DNA of 64,000 nt. Source: Kribbella flavida DSM 17836 (GTDB lineage Bacteria > Actinomycetota > Actinomycetes > Propionibacteriales > Kribbellaceae). The notes beneath the pieces are model-generated. The model saw only the letters and a list, made by a program, of their open reading frames with translations, had not been told where the DNA came from and made no database searches. Below are positions 50,514 to 60,264 of the stretch, piece by piece (within the stretch, counting starts at the first letter, position 1; every line of letters begins with the position of its first letter). The position numbers were made by a program, and so were the translations under genes. Location of the stretch: positions 3,906,001-3,970,000 of the forward strand of contig NC_013729.1 of the NCBI RefSeq assembly GCF_000024345.1, written 5' to 3'.

Positions 50514-51044
50514 ATGTCGCTCGAACGGCCGGTCGCACCGGACCCGTACAGCCTGCTGCCGCAGGTCGGATCGTTCACCGTCACCAGCACCGACTTCTCC
50601 GCCGGCGAGCCGCTGGACGACGCCCAGGTCTTTGCCGGTGGCAACACGTCGCCGCAGCTCAGCTGGTCCGGTTTCCCGGCCGAGACCAAGGGCTTCGTGG
50701 TGACCTGCTTCGACCCCGACGCGCCGACGCCGTCCGGCTTCTGGCACTGGGTGCTGGTCAACCTGCCCGCCGACGTCACCGAGCTGCCGGCCGGCGCCGG
50801 CGCGACCGAGCGGCTGAGCAACGGCGCGTTCCACGTCCGCAACGACTACGGCACCAAGAACTACGGCGGCGCGGCCCCGCCGGCCGGCGACCCGGCGCAC
50901 CGGTACTACTTCGTGGTGCACGCCCTGGACGTCGAGAAGCTGGACGTCGACGAGCAGGCCAGCGCGGCCGTGGTGAGCTTCAACCTCGCCTTCCACACGC
51001 TCGCCCGGGCGATCGTCACACCGGTCTACCAGACCGCCGAGTAG
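50514..51044 (+). CDS. YbhB/YbcL family Raf kinase inhibitor-like protein (PEBP)
   Basis: A 176-residue phosphatidylethanolamine-binding-protein fold. The ligand-pocket motif is visible in [24 protein letters not shown] and the GAPPAGD...[11 protein letters not shown] segment. Bacterial members are small cytoplasmic proteins of unclear function. ATG with CGGAGG ribosome binding site. Convergent with fadB across a strong terminator, divergent from cobT. Confidence 0.93.
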   Translation: MSLERPVAPDPYSLLPQVGSFTVTSTDFSAGEPLDDAQVFAGGNTSPQLSWSGFPAETKGFVVTCFDPDAPTPSGFWHWVLVNLPADVTELPAGAGATERLSNGAFHVRNDYGTKNYGGAAPPAGDPAHRYYFVVHALDVEKLDVDEQASAAVVSFNLAFHTLARAIVTPVYQTAE

Positions 51045-51066
51045 CGACGACCTCGGACACCGACTG

Positions 51067-51103
51067 GGGACCGTGAACAGGTTAGAACTTGTTCACGGTC
51101 CCC
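51067..51103. terminator. strong bidirectional terminator
   Basis: GGGACCGTGAACA and TGTTCACGGTCCC form a perfect 13-bp stem that can extend further inward (GGTT/AACT with one G-T pair). It separates the convergent PEBP and fadB genes. Confidence 0.85.
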
Positions 51104-51133
51104 GCTTGCTGTCCAAGCACCCGGCGCTCGAGC

Positions 51134-53271
51134 TCAGCCGAACGTCTCCCCCGCCTCCGCCTTGCGGACGAGCAGTGCGGGCGGCGAGAAGCGGGGCCCG
51201 TACGCCGCGGCCAGCTCGCGCGCGCGGGCGACGAAGCCGGGCAGCCCACCGGCGTACGCGGTGATGTACTGCAGCGCGCCCCCGTGCAACGGCGGGAAGC
51301 CAATGCCGAGGATCGAGCCGATGTTCGCGTCCGCGACCGAGCGCAGCACGCCCTCGTCGAGGCACTTCACCGTCTCCAGCGACATCGCGAACGTCAGCCG
51401 CTCCTGCAGGTCCGCGAACGGTACGTCGGTGCCGCCGCCGAAGTGCTGCCGCAGGCCCGGCCAAAGCTGCTTCGGCCCGTCGGCCGGGTAGTCGTAGAAG
51501 CCCGCGCCGGCGGCCTTGCCGCGCCGGTCGAACTCGTTCACCAGCCGATCGGTGACCGCCATGCCCGGGTGGTCGTCGAAGGCGCCGGCGTTGTCCCCGG
51601 CCGCCCGCGCGGCGTCGCGGATCTTCTGCGGCAGCGTCAGGGTCACCTCGTCCAGCAGCGCCAACGGCGGCGCCGGGAAGCCCATCTGGGTCGCGGCCCG
51701 CTCGACGGTGACCGGGGAGACACCTTCACCGACCAGCGCGGCGCCCTCCATCACCAGCGTGCCGAACACCCGCGAGGTGAAGAAGCCGCGGCTGTCGTTG
51801 ACCACGATCGGCGTCTTCCGCAGCTGCCGGACCACGTCGTACGCCCGGGCCAGCGCGCGGTCCGACGTCTGCTGCCCGACGATCAGCTCGACCAGCGGCA
51901 TCCGGTCGACCGGCGAGAAGAAGTGCATGCCGAGGAAGTCCTCCGGCCGGTCGATCCCGCCGGCCAGCGAGGTGATCGGCAGCGTGGAGGTGTTCGAGCA
52001 CAGCAGCGCGTCCGGGTCCACCACGCCGGCGATCTCGGCGAAGACCTGCTGCTTCAGCTCCTCGCTCTCGAACACCGCCTCGATCACCACGTCGCACCCG
52101 GCCAGCTCGTTCGGGTCGGCGGCCGGCGTGATCCGGCTCAGCAGCTGCGCCACCTTCTCGGTGGTCGTGCGGCCCTTCTGCAACTGCTCGGCGAGCAGCT
52201 TCTCGGAGTACGCCTTGCCCTGCTCGGCGGCCTGGAGCGTGACGTCCTTGAGCACCACCTCGAGGCCGGCGCGAGCGCACTCGTAGGCGATGCCGGCGCC
52301 CATCATCCCGGCGCCGAGCACCCCGACCTTGCGCGCGCCGTACTGCGGTACGCCGGCCGGGCGGGACGCGCCGGCGTTGATCGCCTGCAGCTCGAAGAAG
52401 AACGCGTTGATCATGTTCTTGGCGATCTGCCCGGTGGCCAGCGAGACGAAGTACCGCGACTCGATCCGGCTCGCGGTGGCGAAGTCGACCTGGCTGCCCT
52501 CGACGGCCGCGCTCATGATCGCCCGCGGCGCCGGGTAGGGCGCGCCCTTGAGCTGTTTGCGCAGGTTCGCCGGGAAGGCGGGCAGGAACGCGGCCAGCTT
52601 CGGGGAGGACGGCGTACCGCCGGGAAGCTTGTGGCCGTCGCGGTCCCAGGGCTGCCGGGCGTCGCCGTCGTACGCCTCGATGAACCGGTACGCCGCCGGC
52701 AGCAGGTCGTCGACGGGCACGACCTCGTCGACGACGCCGACCGACCGCGCGTGCGCCGGCTTCATCCGCTGCCCCTGCAGCAGCACCTTCGTCAGCGCGT
52801 CCTGCAGCCCGAGCACCCGGACCGTGCGGGTGACGCCGCCTCCGCCGGGCAGCAGACCGAGTGTCACTTCCGGCACGCCGAGCTCGATCCGCGGGTCGTC
52901 GGCGACGATCCGGTGGTGGCAGGCGAGCGCGATCTCCAGGCCGCCGCCGAGCGCGGTGCCGTTGATCGCCGCGACGACCGGCACGCCCAGGGTCTCCAGC
53001 GCCCGGAGCTGGCGCTTGACCTCCTCCAGCGTCTCGAACAGCTCGGCCGCGTCCTCCGGCTGGACCTGCGACAGCATCCGCAGGTTGCCCCCGGCGAAGA
53101 AGGTCGGCTTGGCACTGGTGACCAGGACGCCCTTCAGCGTGTCCTTCTCGGCCTGCAGCCGCTCGACGGTGGCACCCATCGCCGCGACGTAGGCCGCGTT
53201 CATGGTGTTCGCCGAGGCGTCCGGGTCGTCCATCGTCAGCGTGACGATCCCGTCGGCTTCCGTCCAGGAGA

Positions 53272-53275
<4 letters not shown>
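51134..53275 (-). CDS. fadB: fatty acid oxidation complex, enoyl-CoA hydratase/3-hydroxyacyl-CoA dehydrogenase
   Basis: A 713-residue trifunctional-type alpha subunit. Residues 1-190 are enoyl-CoA hydratase/isomerase ([17 protein letters not shown] oxyanion hole; [15 protein letters not shown]). The NAD-binding 3-hydroxyacyl-CoA dehydrogenase has [10 protein letters not shown] at 321-330 and the SNTSTLPIT and [15 protein letters not shown] signatures, followed by the C-terminal helical 3HCDH domain to the end. It hydrates and oxidises enoyl-CoA in beta-oxidation. The ATG overlaps the thiolase stop by 4 nt (ATGA). Confidence 0.95.
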
Positions 53276-54489
<1,214 letters not shown>

Positions 54490-54520
54490 GGGGGCATCCC
54501 GTCGTCTGAGGTGGACAGAC

Positions 54521-54549
54521 CGATTGTGACAGCGATGGTGTCACAATCG
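54521..54549. promoter_or_regulatory. perfect inverted-repeat operator between fadA and the MerR gene
   Basis: CGATTGTGACA, 7-nt spacer, TGTCACAATCG: two exact 11-bp arms, 29 bp in total. It covers the region just upstream of the -10 TATGAT (54564-54569) of the regulator gene and lies 32 bp from the fadA start. Confidence 0.8.
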
Positions 54550-54576
54550 TCAAGCCCGGCCCCTATGATCTGCGCC

Positions 54577-55338
54577 ATGCCGGAATCACGCGCGGAATCC
54601 AGGTCGGACCTCAGCCCGGACGAGGCGACGCTCACCGTCGACGAACTGTCGGCCCGGGTCGGGATGACCGTGCGGACGCTGCGGTTCTACGCCGGCCGCG
54701 GCCTGATCCCGCCGCCGGTACGCCGCGGCCGGGTCGGCTACTACGGCCCCGAGCACATCGCCCGGCTGGACCTCGTCCGCGAGCTGCAGGCGCACGGGTT
54801 CACCCTCTCCGCGATCGAGGGCTACCTGGACCGCATTCCCAGCGACGCCTCGCCGCAGGACATCGCGCTGCACCGGACGCTGCTCACGCCGTGGATGCGC
54901 GACCTGCCCGAGACGCTCGACCGGGCGGCGCTCGTCCGGCGGACCGGGCGGGAGCTGACCGACGACGACATCGAGATGCTGGTCGCGCTCGGGGTGGTCG
55001 AGCCGACGCCCGACGAGGACGTCTTCCAGGTCGCGACCGCGCACCTCAGTCTCGGCGTCGAGCTGCTCGACCTCGACCTGCCGGTCGACGCGGTGCTCGC
55101 CGCCGGCCGGATCTTCGCCGACCACGGCCGGGCGATCGCCGAGGAACTGACCGAGGTGTTCCGCACCAAGGTCTGGCCGCACTACCGCGACTCCGGCGGT
55201 CCGCCCGAGCACATCCGCCAGTTGGTCGAGCGCTTCAAGCCGGTGACGATCCAGGGGCTGGTGCTGGCCTACGAGCGCGCCGTCGGCGAGACCCAGCGCG
55301 ACACGATCCGTCGCTCGCGCACCAAGCCCCGCCGCTGA
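54577..55338 (+). CDS. MerR-family transcriptional regulator
   Basis: A 253-residue regulator. The MerR winged helix is LTVDELSARVGMTVRTLRFYAGRGLIPPPVRRGRVGYYGPEHIARLDLVRELQAHGFTLSAIEGYL (about residues 20-85). A longer than usual C-terminal domain of 150 residues (VATAHLSLGVELLDLDLPVDAVLAAGRIFADHG) is helical and may bind an acyl-CoA or fatty acid. TATGAT lies 7 nt before the ATG, so translation is probably leaderless; ATG 54565 is in frame. No cysteines for metals. It likely controls fadAB through the shared operator. Confidence 0.9.
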   Translation: MPESRAESRSDLSPDEATLTVDELSARVGMTVRTLRFYAGRGLIPPPVRRGRVGYYGPEHIARLDLVRELQAHGFTLSAIEGYLDRIPSDASPQDIALHRTLLTPWMRDLPETLDRAALVRRTGRELTDDDIEMLVALGVVEPTPDEDVFQVATAHLSLGVELLDLDLPVDAVLAAGRIFADHGRAIAEELTEVFRTKVWPHYRDSGGPPEHIRQLVERFKPVTIQGLVLAYERAVGETQRDTIRRSRTKPRR

Positions 55339-55360
55339 CCGCCGCTCCCCCAGCGGCGGT
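55338..55360. terminator. terminator between merR-type gene and sugar permease
   Basis: ACCGCCGCT, loop CCCCC, AGCGGCGGT: a perfect 9-bp stem between convergent genes; its first base is the last base of the regulator stop codon. Confidence 0.65.
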
Positions 55361-55374
55361 CGGCGCGGTCGCCG

Positions 55375-56601
55375 TCAGCCCCGGCCGTGGCTGGCGCGGG
55401 AGCGGCGGGCGAGCGAGTCGACGCCGACGGCGAGCAGCAGCACCACGCCGGTGACGAAGAACCGGTAGGACGAGTCCAGGCTGAGCAGGGTCAGGCCGCT
55501 GGAGATGGACTGGATCACCAGGATGCCGAGCACCGCGGCGAACGCCGTACCACGGCCGCCGAACAGGCTCGTGCCGCCGATCACCGCGGCGGCGATCGCG
55601 TTCAGGTTGACGTCTCCGCCGCCGCTGCTCTGGTTGGCCGCTGCCAGCCGGGCCGCGGCCAGGATGCCGCCGACCGCGGCGAGCGTCGTACAGAGCACGA
55701 AGGCCGAGGTGTAGACCAGGTTCACGTTGATGCCCGCCCGACGGGCGGCCTCGACGTTGCCGCCGACGGCGTACAGGGACTTGCCCCACTTGGTCGAGGT
55801 CAGGCCGTAGTGCAGCAGCAGGGCGAGCGCGACGAAGAGCACGAACATCCAGCCGACCCCGCGGGTGCGGTTCAGGTACCAGACCGCGAAGCCCAGGCCG
55901 GCCAGCAGCAGCCCGCTGCGCACGAGCAGGAAACGCAACGAGCGCGCCGACAGCCCTGCCGTGCGCCGCTTGCTCGCGTGCAGGTACCCGACCACGAACA
56001 GCCCCGCGGCCGCCGCCACCACCAGCACGTACGACAACCAGGCCGGCACGAACCAGAGCTGGGCGAACCGCACCAGCGCCGAGTCGTACGGCAGGTTGAC
56101 CGATCCCGACGTGCCGAGCGCCTTCAGCTGCAGCCCGAGGAACGACAGCAGACCGGCCAGCGTGATCACGAAGCTCGGGATGCCGACCCGGTTGTGCACG
56201 AGCGAGTAGAGCAGCCCGATCCCGATCCCGGCCGCGACCGCGGTCAGCACCGCGATCCAGGCCGGCCAGCTCTGGTTCACGAACAGCACGGCCATGATCG
56301 CCGCCGACAACCCGCTGATCGAGCCGACCGACAGGTCGATCTGGCCGACCAGCAGCACACAGACGATGCCGAGCGCAACGATGCCGACGGGCACGCACTC
56401 CATCGTCAGGTTCACCAGGTTGGTGCTGGACAGGAAGATCGGGTTGAGGACCTGCAGCACCGTCCAGATCACCACCAGGCCGGCGACGACCGGGATCATG
56501 CCGAGCTCACCGGAGCGGATCCGGTCGAGCAGGCTCGCGCCGTACCCGCGCAGGCCCGGTCGTTGCCGCAGGCGCTCGTCGCTCAGATCCATCGCGGTCA
56601 T
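55375..56601 (-). CDS. sugar ABC transporter permease (RbsC/XylH type)
   Basis: A 408-residue permease of the BPD_transp_2 family with about 10-12 helices (GMIPVVAGLVVIWTVLQVLN; VGIVALGIVCVLLVGQIDLSVGSISGLSAAI). The QIDLSVG and NLNAIAAAVIGGTSLFGGRGT segments are the standard sugar-permease signatures, the latter before the C-terminal helices. Its ATG overlaps the ATPase stop by 4 nt. The longer central region resembles XylH and GguB-type pentose permeases. Confidence 0.92.
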   Translation of the reverse strand: MTAMDLSDERLRQRPGLRGYGASLLDRIRSGELGMIPVVAGLVVIWTVLQVLNPIFLSSTNLVNLTMECVPVGIVALGIVCVLLVGQIDLSVGSISGLSAAIMAVLFVNQSWPAWIAVLTAVAAGIGIGLLYSLVHNRVGIPSFVITLAGLLSFLGLQLKALGTSGSVNLPYDSALVRFAQLWFVPAWLSYVLVVAAAAGLFVVGYLHASKRRTAGLSARSLRFLLVRSGLLLAGLGFAVWYLNRTRGVGWMFVLFVALALLLHYGLTSTKWGKSLYAVGGNVEAARRAGINVNLVYTSAFVLCTTLAAVGGILAAARLAAANQSSGGGDVNLNAIAAAVIGGTSLFGGRGTAFAAVLGILVIQSISSGLTLLSLDSSYRFFVTGVVLLLAVGVDSLARRSRASHGRG

Positions 56602-57380
56602 CCCCGCGCTCCTTCCCGTACGCCGTCCTGCCGCCGGGCCGCGCGCTGTGTCACCACGTTGTCCGACGCACCGGTGATCGCGGCGATCAGCTGCTCCGAC
56701 GAGGTGGTGCGGGCGTCGAACACGCCGTTCGACCGGCCGAGCCGCAGCACCGCCACCTGGTCCGCGACGGCCCGGACGTCGGCCATGTTGTGGCTGATCA
56801 TCACCACGCCGTGCCCGTTCTCCCGCAGCCGCTCGATCAGGTTGAGCACCTCGGTGGTCTGCGCGACCCCGAGCGCCGCGGTCGGCTCGTCGAGCACGAC
56901 CACTTTCGGGTCGCCCAGCAGCGACCGCGCGATCGCGACGGTCTGCCGCTGCCCGCCGGACAGCGACGCGACCGGGATCCGGACCGCCGGGAGCTTGGCC
57001 GACAACTGCCGCAGCAGCTCCCAGGAGCGGACCTCCATCGCCACGTCGTCCAGCCGGTACGGACCGAGCTCGCGGCCGAGGAAGAGGTTCTCGACGACGC
57101 TCAGGTTCTCGCACAGCGCGAGGTCCTGGAAGACGGTGGCGATGCCGAGCCTGTGCGCCGCGGCCGGCCCGTTGACGGTCACCTCCCGGCCCTCGAACAG
57201 GATCGTGCCGGCGTCCGGCGCGTGCACGCCGGACAGCACCTTGACCAGCGTCGACTTGCCGGCGCCGTTGTCGCCGACGATCGCGACCACCTGACCGGCG
57301 TCGACGCTCAGGTCGACGTCGGTCAGCGCCGCGACGGCGCCGAAGTTCTTGCTGATCCCCCGGAGCTCGAGAACAGCCAT
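56598..57380 (-). CDS. sugar ABC transporter ATP-binding protein (single ABC domain)
   Basis: A 260-residue ATPase. Walker A GDNGAGKST, Q-loop region FQDLALCENLSVVENLFLG, signature LSGGQRQTVAIARSLLGDP and Walker B VVVLDEPTAALGV are complete. Sugar importers of this class (MglA, RbsA, XylG) usually fuse two ABC domains in about 500 residues; here only one is present, so it must act as a homodimer. ATG overlaps the binding-protein stop (TGATG). The C-terminal 20 residues are Arg-rich. Confidence 0.93.
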   Translation of the reverse strand: MAVLELRGISKNFGAVAALTDVDLSVDAGQVVAIVGDNGAGKSTLVKVLSGVHAPDAGTILFEGREVTVNGPAAAHRLGIATVFQDLALCENLSVVENLFLGRELGPYRLDDVAMEVRSWELLRQLSAKLPAVRIPVASLSGGQRQTVAIARSLLGDPKVVVLDEPTAALGVAQTTEVLNLIERLRENGHGVVMISHNMADVRAVADQVAVLRLGRSNGVFDARTTSSEQLIAAITGASDNVVTQRAARRQDGVREGARG

Positions 57381-58441
57381 CACTTGATCCCGAGCTTGTC
57401 GCAGGCCGCCTTGTACTCCGGCGTGCAGACGTCGGCGACCTTCAGCGCGAAGTCCGGCGCCCCGAGCACGTCGGCCACGGTGGCCCGGGTCACCACGGTC
57501 GGCGTGAACAGCTCCGAGGGCGTGTCGAACAGTGTGGTCTTGCCGGCCGGCTTCTTGCCCTGGGCGAACTCGTGCGCGACCACCGCGGCGGCGTCGGCGA
57601 CGGTCTTGATCGGCTTGGAGATGGTGTTGAACTGGTCGCCGGCGATCACCCGCTGGATCGCGGCGAGCTCGGCGTCGTTGCCGGTCACCGGCGGCACCTT
57701 CGCGCCGGCCGCCTTGAAGGCGGCGATCGCCGCGCCGCCGGTGCCGTCGTTGGCGGCGACCACGCCGGCGATCTGGTGCGGGAACCGGGTGATCTGGCCG
57801 CTGACCCACTCCTGGGCCTTCGGCGGCTGCCAGCCCGGCGTGTCGAACTCGGCCAGCAGCTTGAACCCGCTCGGGTCGACGGCGCTGTGAATGCCCTTCT
57901 TGATCAGCCCGGCCGCGGCGTCGGTGGGTGAGCCGTTGACCTGCAGGATGCCGCCGGTGGCCTTGCTCGCCTTCAGCTCGTCGACCAGCGACTGGGCGAT
58001 CAGCTGACCGATCTTCTCGTTGTCGAACGAGACGTAGTAGTCGGCCTTCTTGTCCGGGATCGGCCGGTCGTAGGCGATCACCGGCACGCCCTGGCCCTGG
58101 GCGGCCTGCACGATCGAGGCCGCGGCGGCGGAGTCGACCGGGTCGATCACGAGTGCCTTCACGCCTTGGGCGAGCATCGAGTTGGCCTGCTGCTGCTGCT
58201 TGGCCGGGTCGGCCCCGGCGTTCTGGTAGAGCACCTCGCAGCCCGCACAGAGTTCCTTGATCTTCGCCTTGAACAGTGGGGCGTCGAACTGCTCGTAGCG
58301 GGTCGAGGCGATGTCGGGCATCAAGAAGGCGATCTTCGCGTCTCCGCCGCCACCACCGCCGGGCTCGTTCTCGGCCCCGCAGGCCACGGTCGTCGTTGTG
58401 AGCAGCACCGCTGCCGCCGCTGCCATCACCCGGAACCTCAT
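57380..58441 (-). CDS. sugar ABC transporter substrate-binding lipoprotein
   Basis: A 353-residue binding protein of the periplasmic-binding-protein 4 (XylF/RbsB) class. The signal peptide ends in a lipobox (TVACG) with Cys21; a Gly-rich linker follows. The mature protein has IAFLMPDIASTRYEQFD, ALVIDPVDSAAAASIVQ, the VPVIAYDRPI hinge and VVAANDGTGGAAIAAFKAAG, matching xylose/ribose-type sugar binding. First gene of the transporter operon. An AT-rich dyad upstream is the probable operator. Confidence 0.92.
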   Translation of the reverse strand: MRFRVMAAAAAVLLTTTTVACGAENEPGGGGGGDAKIAFLMPDIASTRYEQFDAPLFKAKIKELCAGCEVLYQNAGADPAKQQQQANSMLAQGVKALVIDPVDSAAAASIVQAAQGQGVPVIAYDRPIPDKKADYYVSFDNEKIGQLIAQSLVDELKASKATGGILQVNGSPTDAAAGLIKKGIHSAVDPSGFKLLAEFDTPGWQPPKAQEWVSGQITRFPHQIAGVVAANDGTGGAAIAAFKAAGAKVPPVTGNDAELAAIQRVIAGDQFNTISKPIKTVADAAAVVAHEFAQGKKPAGKTTLFDTPSELFTPTVVTRATVADVLGAPDFALKVADVCTPEYKAACDKLGIK

Positions 58442-58466
58442 GCGGCCCGCCTCTCACCAGCTCGTG

Positions 58467-58484
58467 TTAATTTCCCATGATTAG
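58467..58484. promoter_or_regulatory. AT-rich dyad upstream of the sugar transporter operon
   Basis: TTAATTTCCCATGATTAG: TTAAT and ATTAG are near-complementary ends around an 8-nt centre. It stands out in GC-rich DNA and sits 25 bp upstream of the binding-protein start, where ROK/XylR-type repressors bind in related operons. Confidence 0.4.
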
Positions 58485-58539
58485 GTGTGAAGAACCCAAG
58501 CGTATGGGTGACGGAGCTGTCAAGGTCCCGGTACAGCAC

Positions 58540-58573
58540 GAAGCGGCCCGGACAGGATCGTCCGGGCCGCTTC
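58540..58573 (-). terminator. terminator of the molybdoenzyme/reductase/zinc-ribbon operon
   Basis: GAAGCGGCCCGGAC, loop AGGATC, GTCCGGGCCGCTTC: a perfect 14-bp stem, 8 bp after the stop at 58582 on the minus strand. Confidence 0.8.
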
Positions 58574-58581
58574 GGTGCTGC

Positions 58582-58857
58582 TCAGGGAGTGTTGGGCAGC
58601 CTGAGGTAGGTCAGCCCGCGCAGGTCGAAGTACGTGTCGCTCGGTGTGGTGACCACGCGCAGCAGCACGTCCTCGCAGCCTGGGCAACGGGCGACCAGGC
58701 CGGGCGCGTCGGCGTACAGGCGGGCTTCGGCGAAGACGCCGGTGCGGCCGCAGCCGGCGCACCGGGCGATCGCCGTGGTGACGTCGACGGCGAACAGCTC
58801 GCGCAGCGCACCCGCGGCCGCGTTGCCGTCCAGGTGGGTCGGGACATCGGCGCTCAT
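58582..58857 (-). CDS. DUF6510-type zinc-ribbon protein
   Basis: A 91-residue protein. Two CxxC pairs (IARCAGCGR and VARCPGCED) form a probable zinc ribbon; the start LDGNAAAGALRELFAVDVT is typical of the DUF6510 family, which accompanies sulfite-oxidase-fold genes in actinobacteria. No catalytic motif. Its ATG overlaps the reductase stop by 4 nt, so it is produced together with the two enzymes upstream. It may assist cofactor insertion or electron transfer; its function is unknown. Confidence 0.82.
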   Translation of the reverse strand: MSADVPTHLDGNAAAGALRELFAVDVTTAIARCAGCGRTGVFAEARLYADAPGLVARCPGCEDVLLRVVTTPSDTYFDLRGLTYLRLPNTP

Positions 58858-59606
58858 CGGGGTCCTCCTGTCGGTCCGAAACGTTCGGTTCTCACCTTGC
58901 TCGGGTCGTGCCCGGCGGCGACCAGCAGATCGGCGACCGCCTCGACGAACGGCGTCGGCCCGCAGACGTACGTGGTCGGGTCGTCGGCCGGCCCGAACGC
59001 CTTCGCGGCGAGCAGCTCGGCGTCGATCCGGCCGACCCGGGGCTCGCCCGGCGGGGCCTCCCGGGTGTAGACGAAGGTCACGTCGACGTCGTCGGACGCG
59101 GCCAGGTCCTTCAGGTCCGGTCGGTAGATCACCGAGGCCGGCCGGCGGACGGAGTACAGGAGGCGGACCGGCGTCGTACTGGCGGCGTGCGCGTGGGTGC
59201 GCAGCATCGCCATCAGCGGGACGACGCCCGAGCCGCCACCGATCAGCTGCACCGGCCCGGTGTCCTCGGGCCGCCAGACGAACCAGCCGCCGACCGGACC
59301 GCGGACCTCCAGCGGGTCGCCGACCTTCAGCACCTCCACCAGGTACGGCGAGACCTCTCCGTCCGGGACCTGCTCGACGGTCAGCTCGACCCCCTCGCCG
59401 GTCCACGCGGACGCGATCGAGTACGACCGGGACGCGCGGTACCCGTCCGGCGCGGTGAGCCGGACGTCCAGGTGCTGCCCGGCCAGGTGGCCCGGCCAGT
59501 CCGGCAGGTCGAGCACGATCGTCCGGGCGGTCGAGGTCTCCTCACGTACCTGCGTGACGGTGCCGGTCTGCCAGGTCAGTCGCCGGCGTAGCGCTGTTCT
59601 TTCCAT
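58854..59606 (-). CDS. ferredoxin-NADP reductase-like flavoprotein
   Basis: A 250-residue FAD/NAD(P)-binding reductase. The FAD motif is RSYSIAS (RxYS), followed by the NAD(P) pocket GGGSGVVPLMAMLR and the C-terminal CGPTPFVEAVADLL. No iron-sulfur cysteines are present, so it transfers electrons between NAD(P)H and a separate partner, presumably the sulfite-oxidase-fold protein whose gene it overlaps by 31 nt. ATG at 59604-59606 inside the end of the upstream gene. Confidence 0.92.
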   Translation of the reverse strand: MERTALRRRLTWQTGTVTQVREETSTARTIVLDLPDWPGHLAGQHLDVRLTAPDGYRASRSYSIASAWTGEGVELTVEQVPDGEVSPYLVEVLKVGDPLEVRGPVGGWFVWRPEDTGPVQLIGGGSGVVPLMAMLRTHAHAASTTPVRLLYSVRRPASVIYRPDLKDLAASDDVDVTFVYTREAPPGEPRVGRIDAELLAAKAFGPADDPTTYVCGPTPFVEAVADLLVAAGHDPSKVRTERFGPTGGPR

Positions 59607-60172
59607 GGATCTCCGTACTCGTGGTAGCCCGCGCTCTCCCAGAACCCGAGGTCGTCGGTGTCGGACAGCACCAGGCCGCGGACCCACTTGGCGCTCTTCC
59701 AGAAGTACAGGTGCGGCACCAGCAGCCGGGCCGGGCCACCGTGCTCGGCGCCCAGCGGCTCGCCGTCGAACTCGTACGCCACCCAGGCCTGCCCGTCGAG
59801 CAGGTCCTCCAGCGGCAGGTTCGTGGTGTAGCCGCCGTAGCTGTGCGCCATCGCGAAGTCGGCGCCGGTCTCCACGTCCGCGAGCAGGGTGTCGAGCGAG
59901 ACGCCCTTCCAGTCCGTCTCCAGCTTCGACCACCGCGTCACGCAGTGGATGTCCCGGGTGATCTCCTCACTCGGCAGCGCCTGGAACGCGGCCCAGTCCC
60001 ACTTGTGCACCTCACCGGTCTCGGTGGTGATGCTGAACTCCCAGTGCTCCGGCAGCACGTGCGGCGTCGGCCCCGCCGACAGCACCGGGAAATCCCGGGT
60101 CAGGTACTGCCCCGGCGGCAGGTCCGACCCACCACGACGACGCCCGGTGAACCCCGGCGACACGATGCCCAT
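59576..60172 (-). CDS. sulfite oxidase-fold molybdopterin-dependent oxidoreductase
   Basis: A 198-residue protein consisting only of the sulfite-oxidase molybdopterin domain. The molybdenum ligand cysteine is in DIHCVTRWSKLETDWKGVSL; the HSYGGYTTNLPLEDLLDG and EHGGPARLLVPHLYFWKSAKWV blocks bind the pterin. In contrast to YedY/MsrP it has no Tat signal peptide, so it is cytoplasmic. The ATG at 60170-60172 has AGGAGG upstream. With the reductase and zinc-ribbon protein it forms a compact coupled unit; the substrate is unknown. Confidence 0.9.
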   Translation of the reverse strand: MGIVSPGFTGRRRGGSDLPPGQYLTRDFPVLSAGPTPHVLPEHWEFSITTETGEVHKWDWAAFQALPSEEITRDIHCVTRWSKLETDWKGVSLDTLLADVETGADFAMAHSYGGYTTNLPLEDLLDGQAWVAYEFDGEPLGAEHGGPARLLVPHLYFWKSAKWVRGLVLSDTDDLGFWESAGYHEYGDPWKEQRYAGD

Positions 60173-60264
60173 CAGCGAACCTCCTCGAACTGGAAGTACT
60201 GCCCGCAGTCTGGCACGACTACCCGCGGCCCAGCACAGCACACCGACAACGTCACCGGCAGCGA

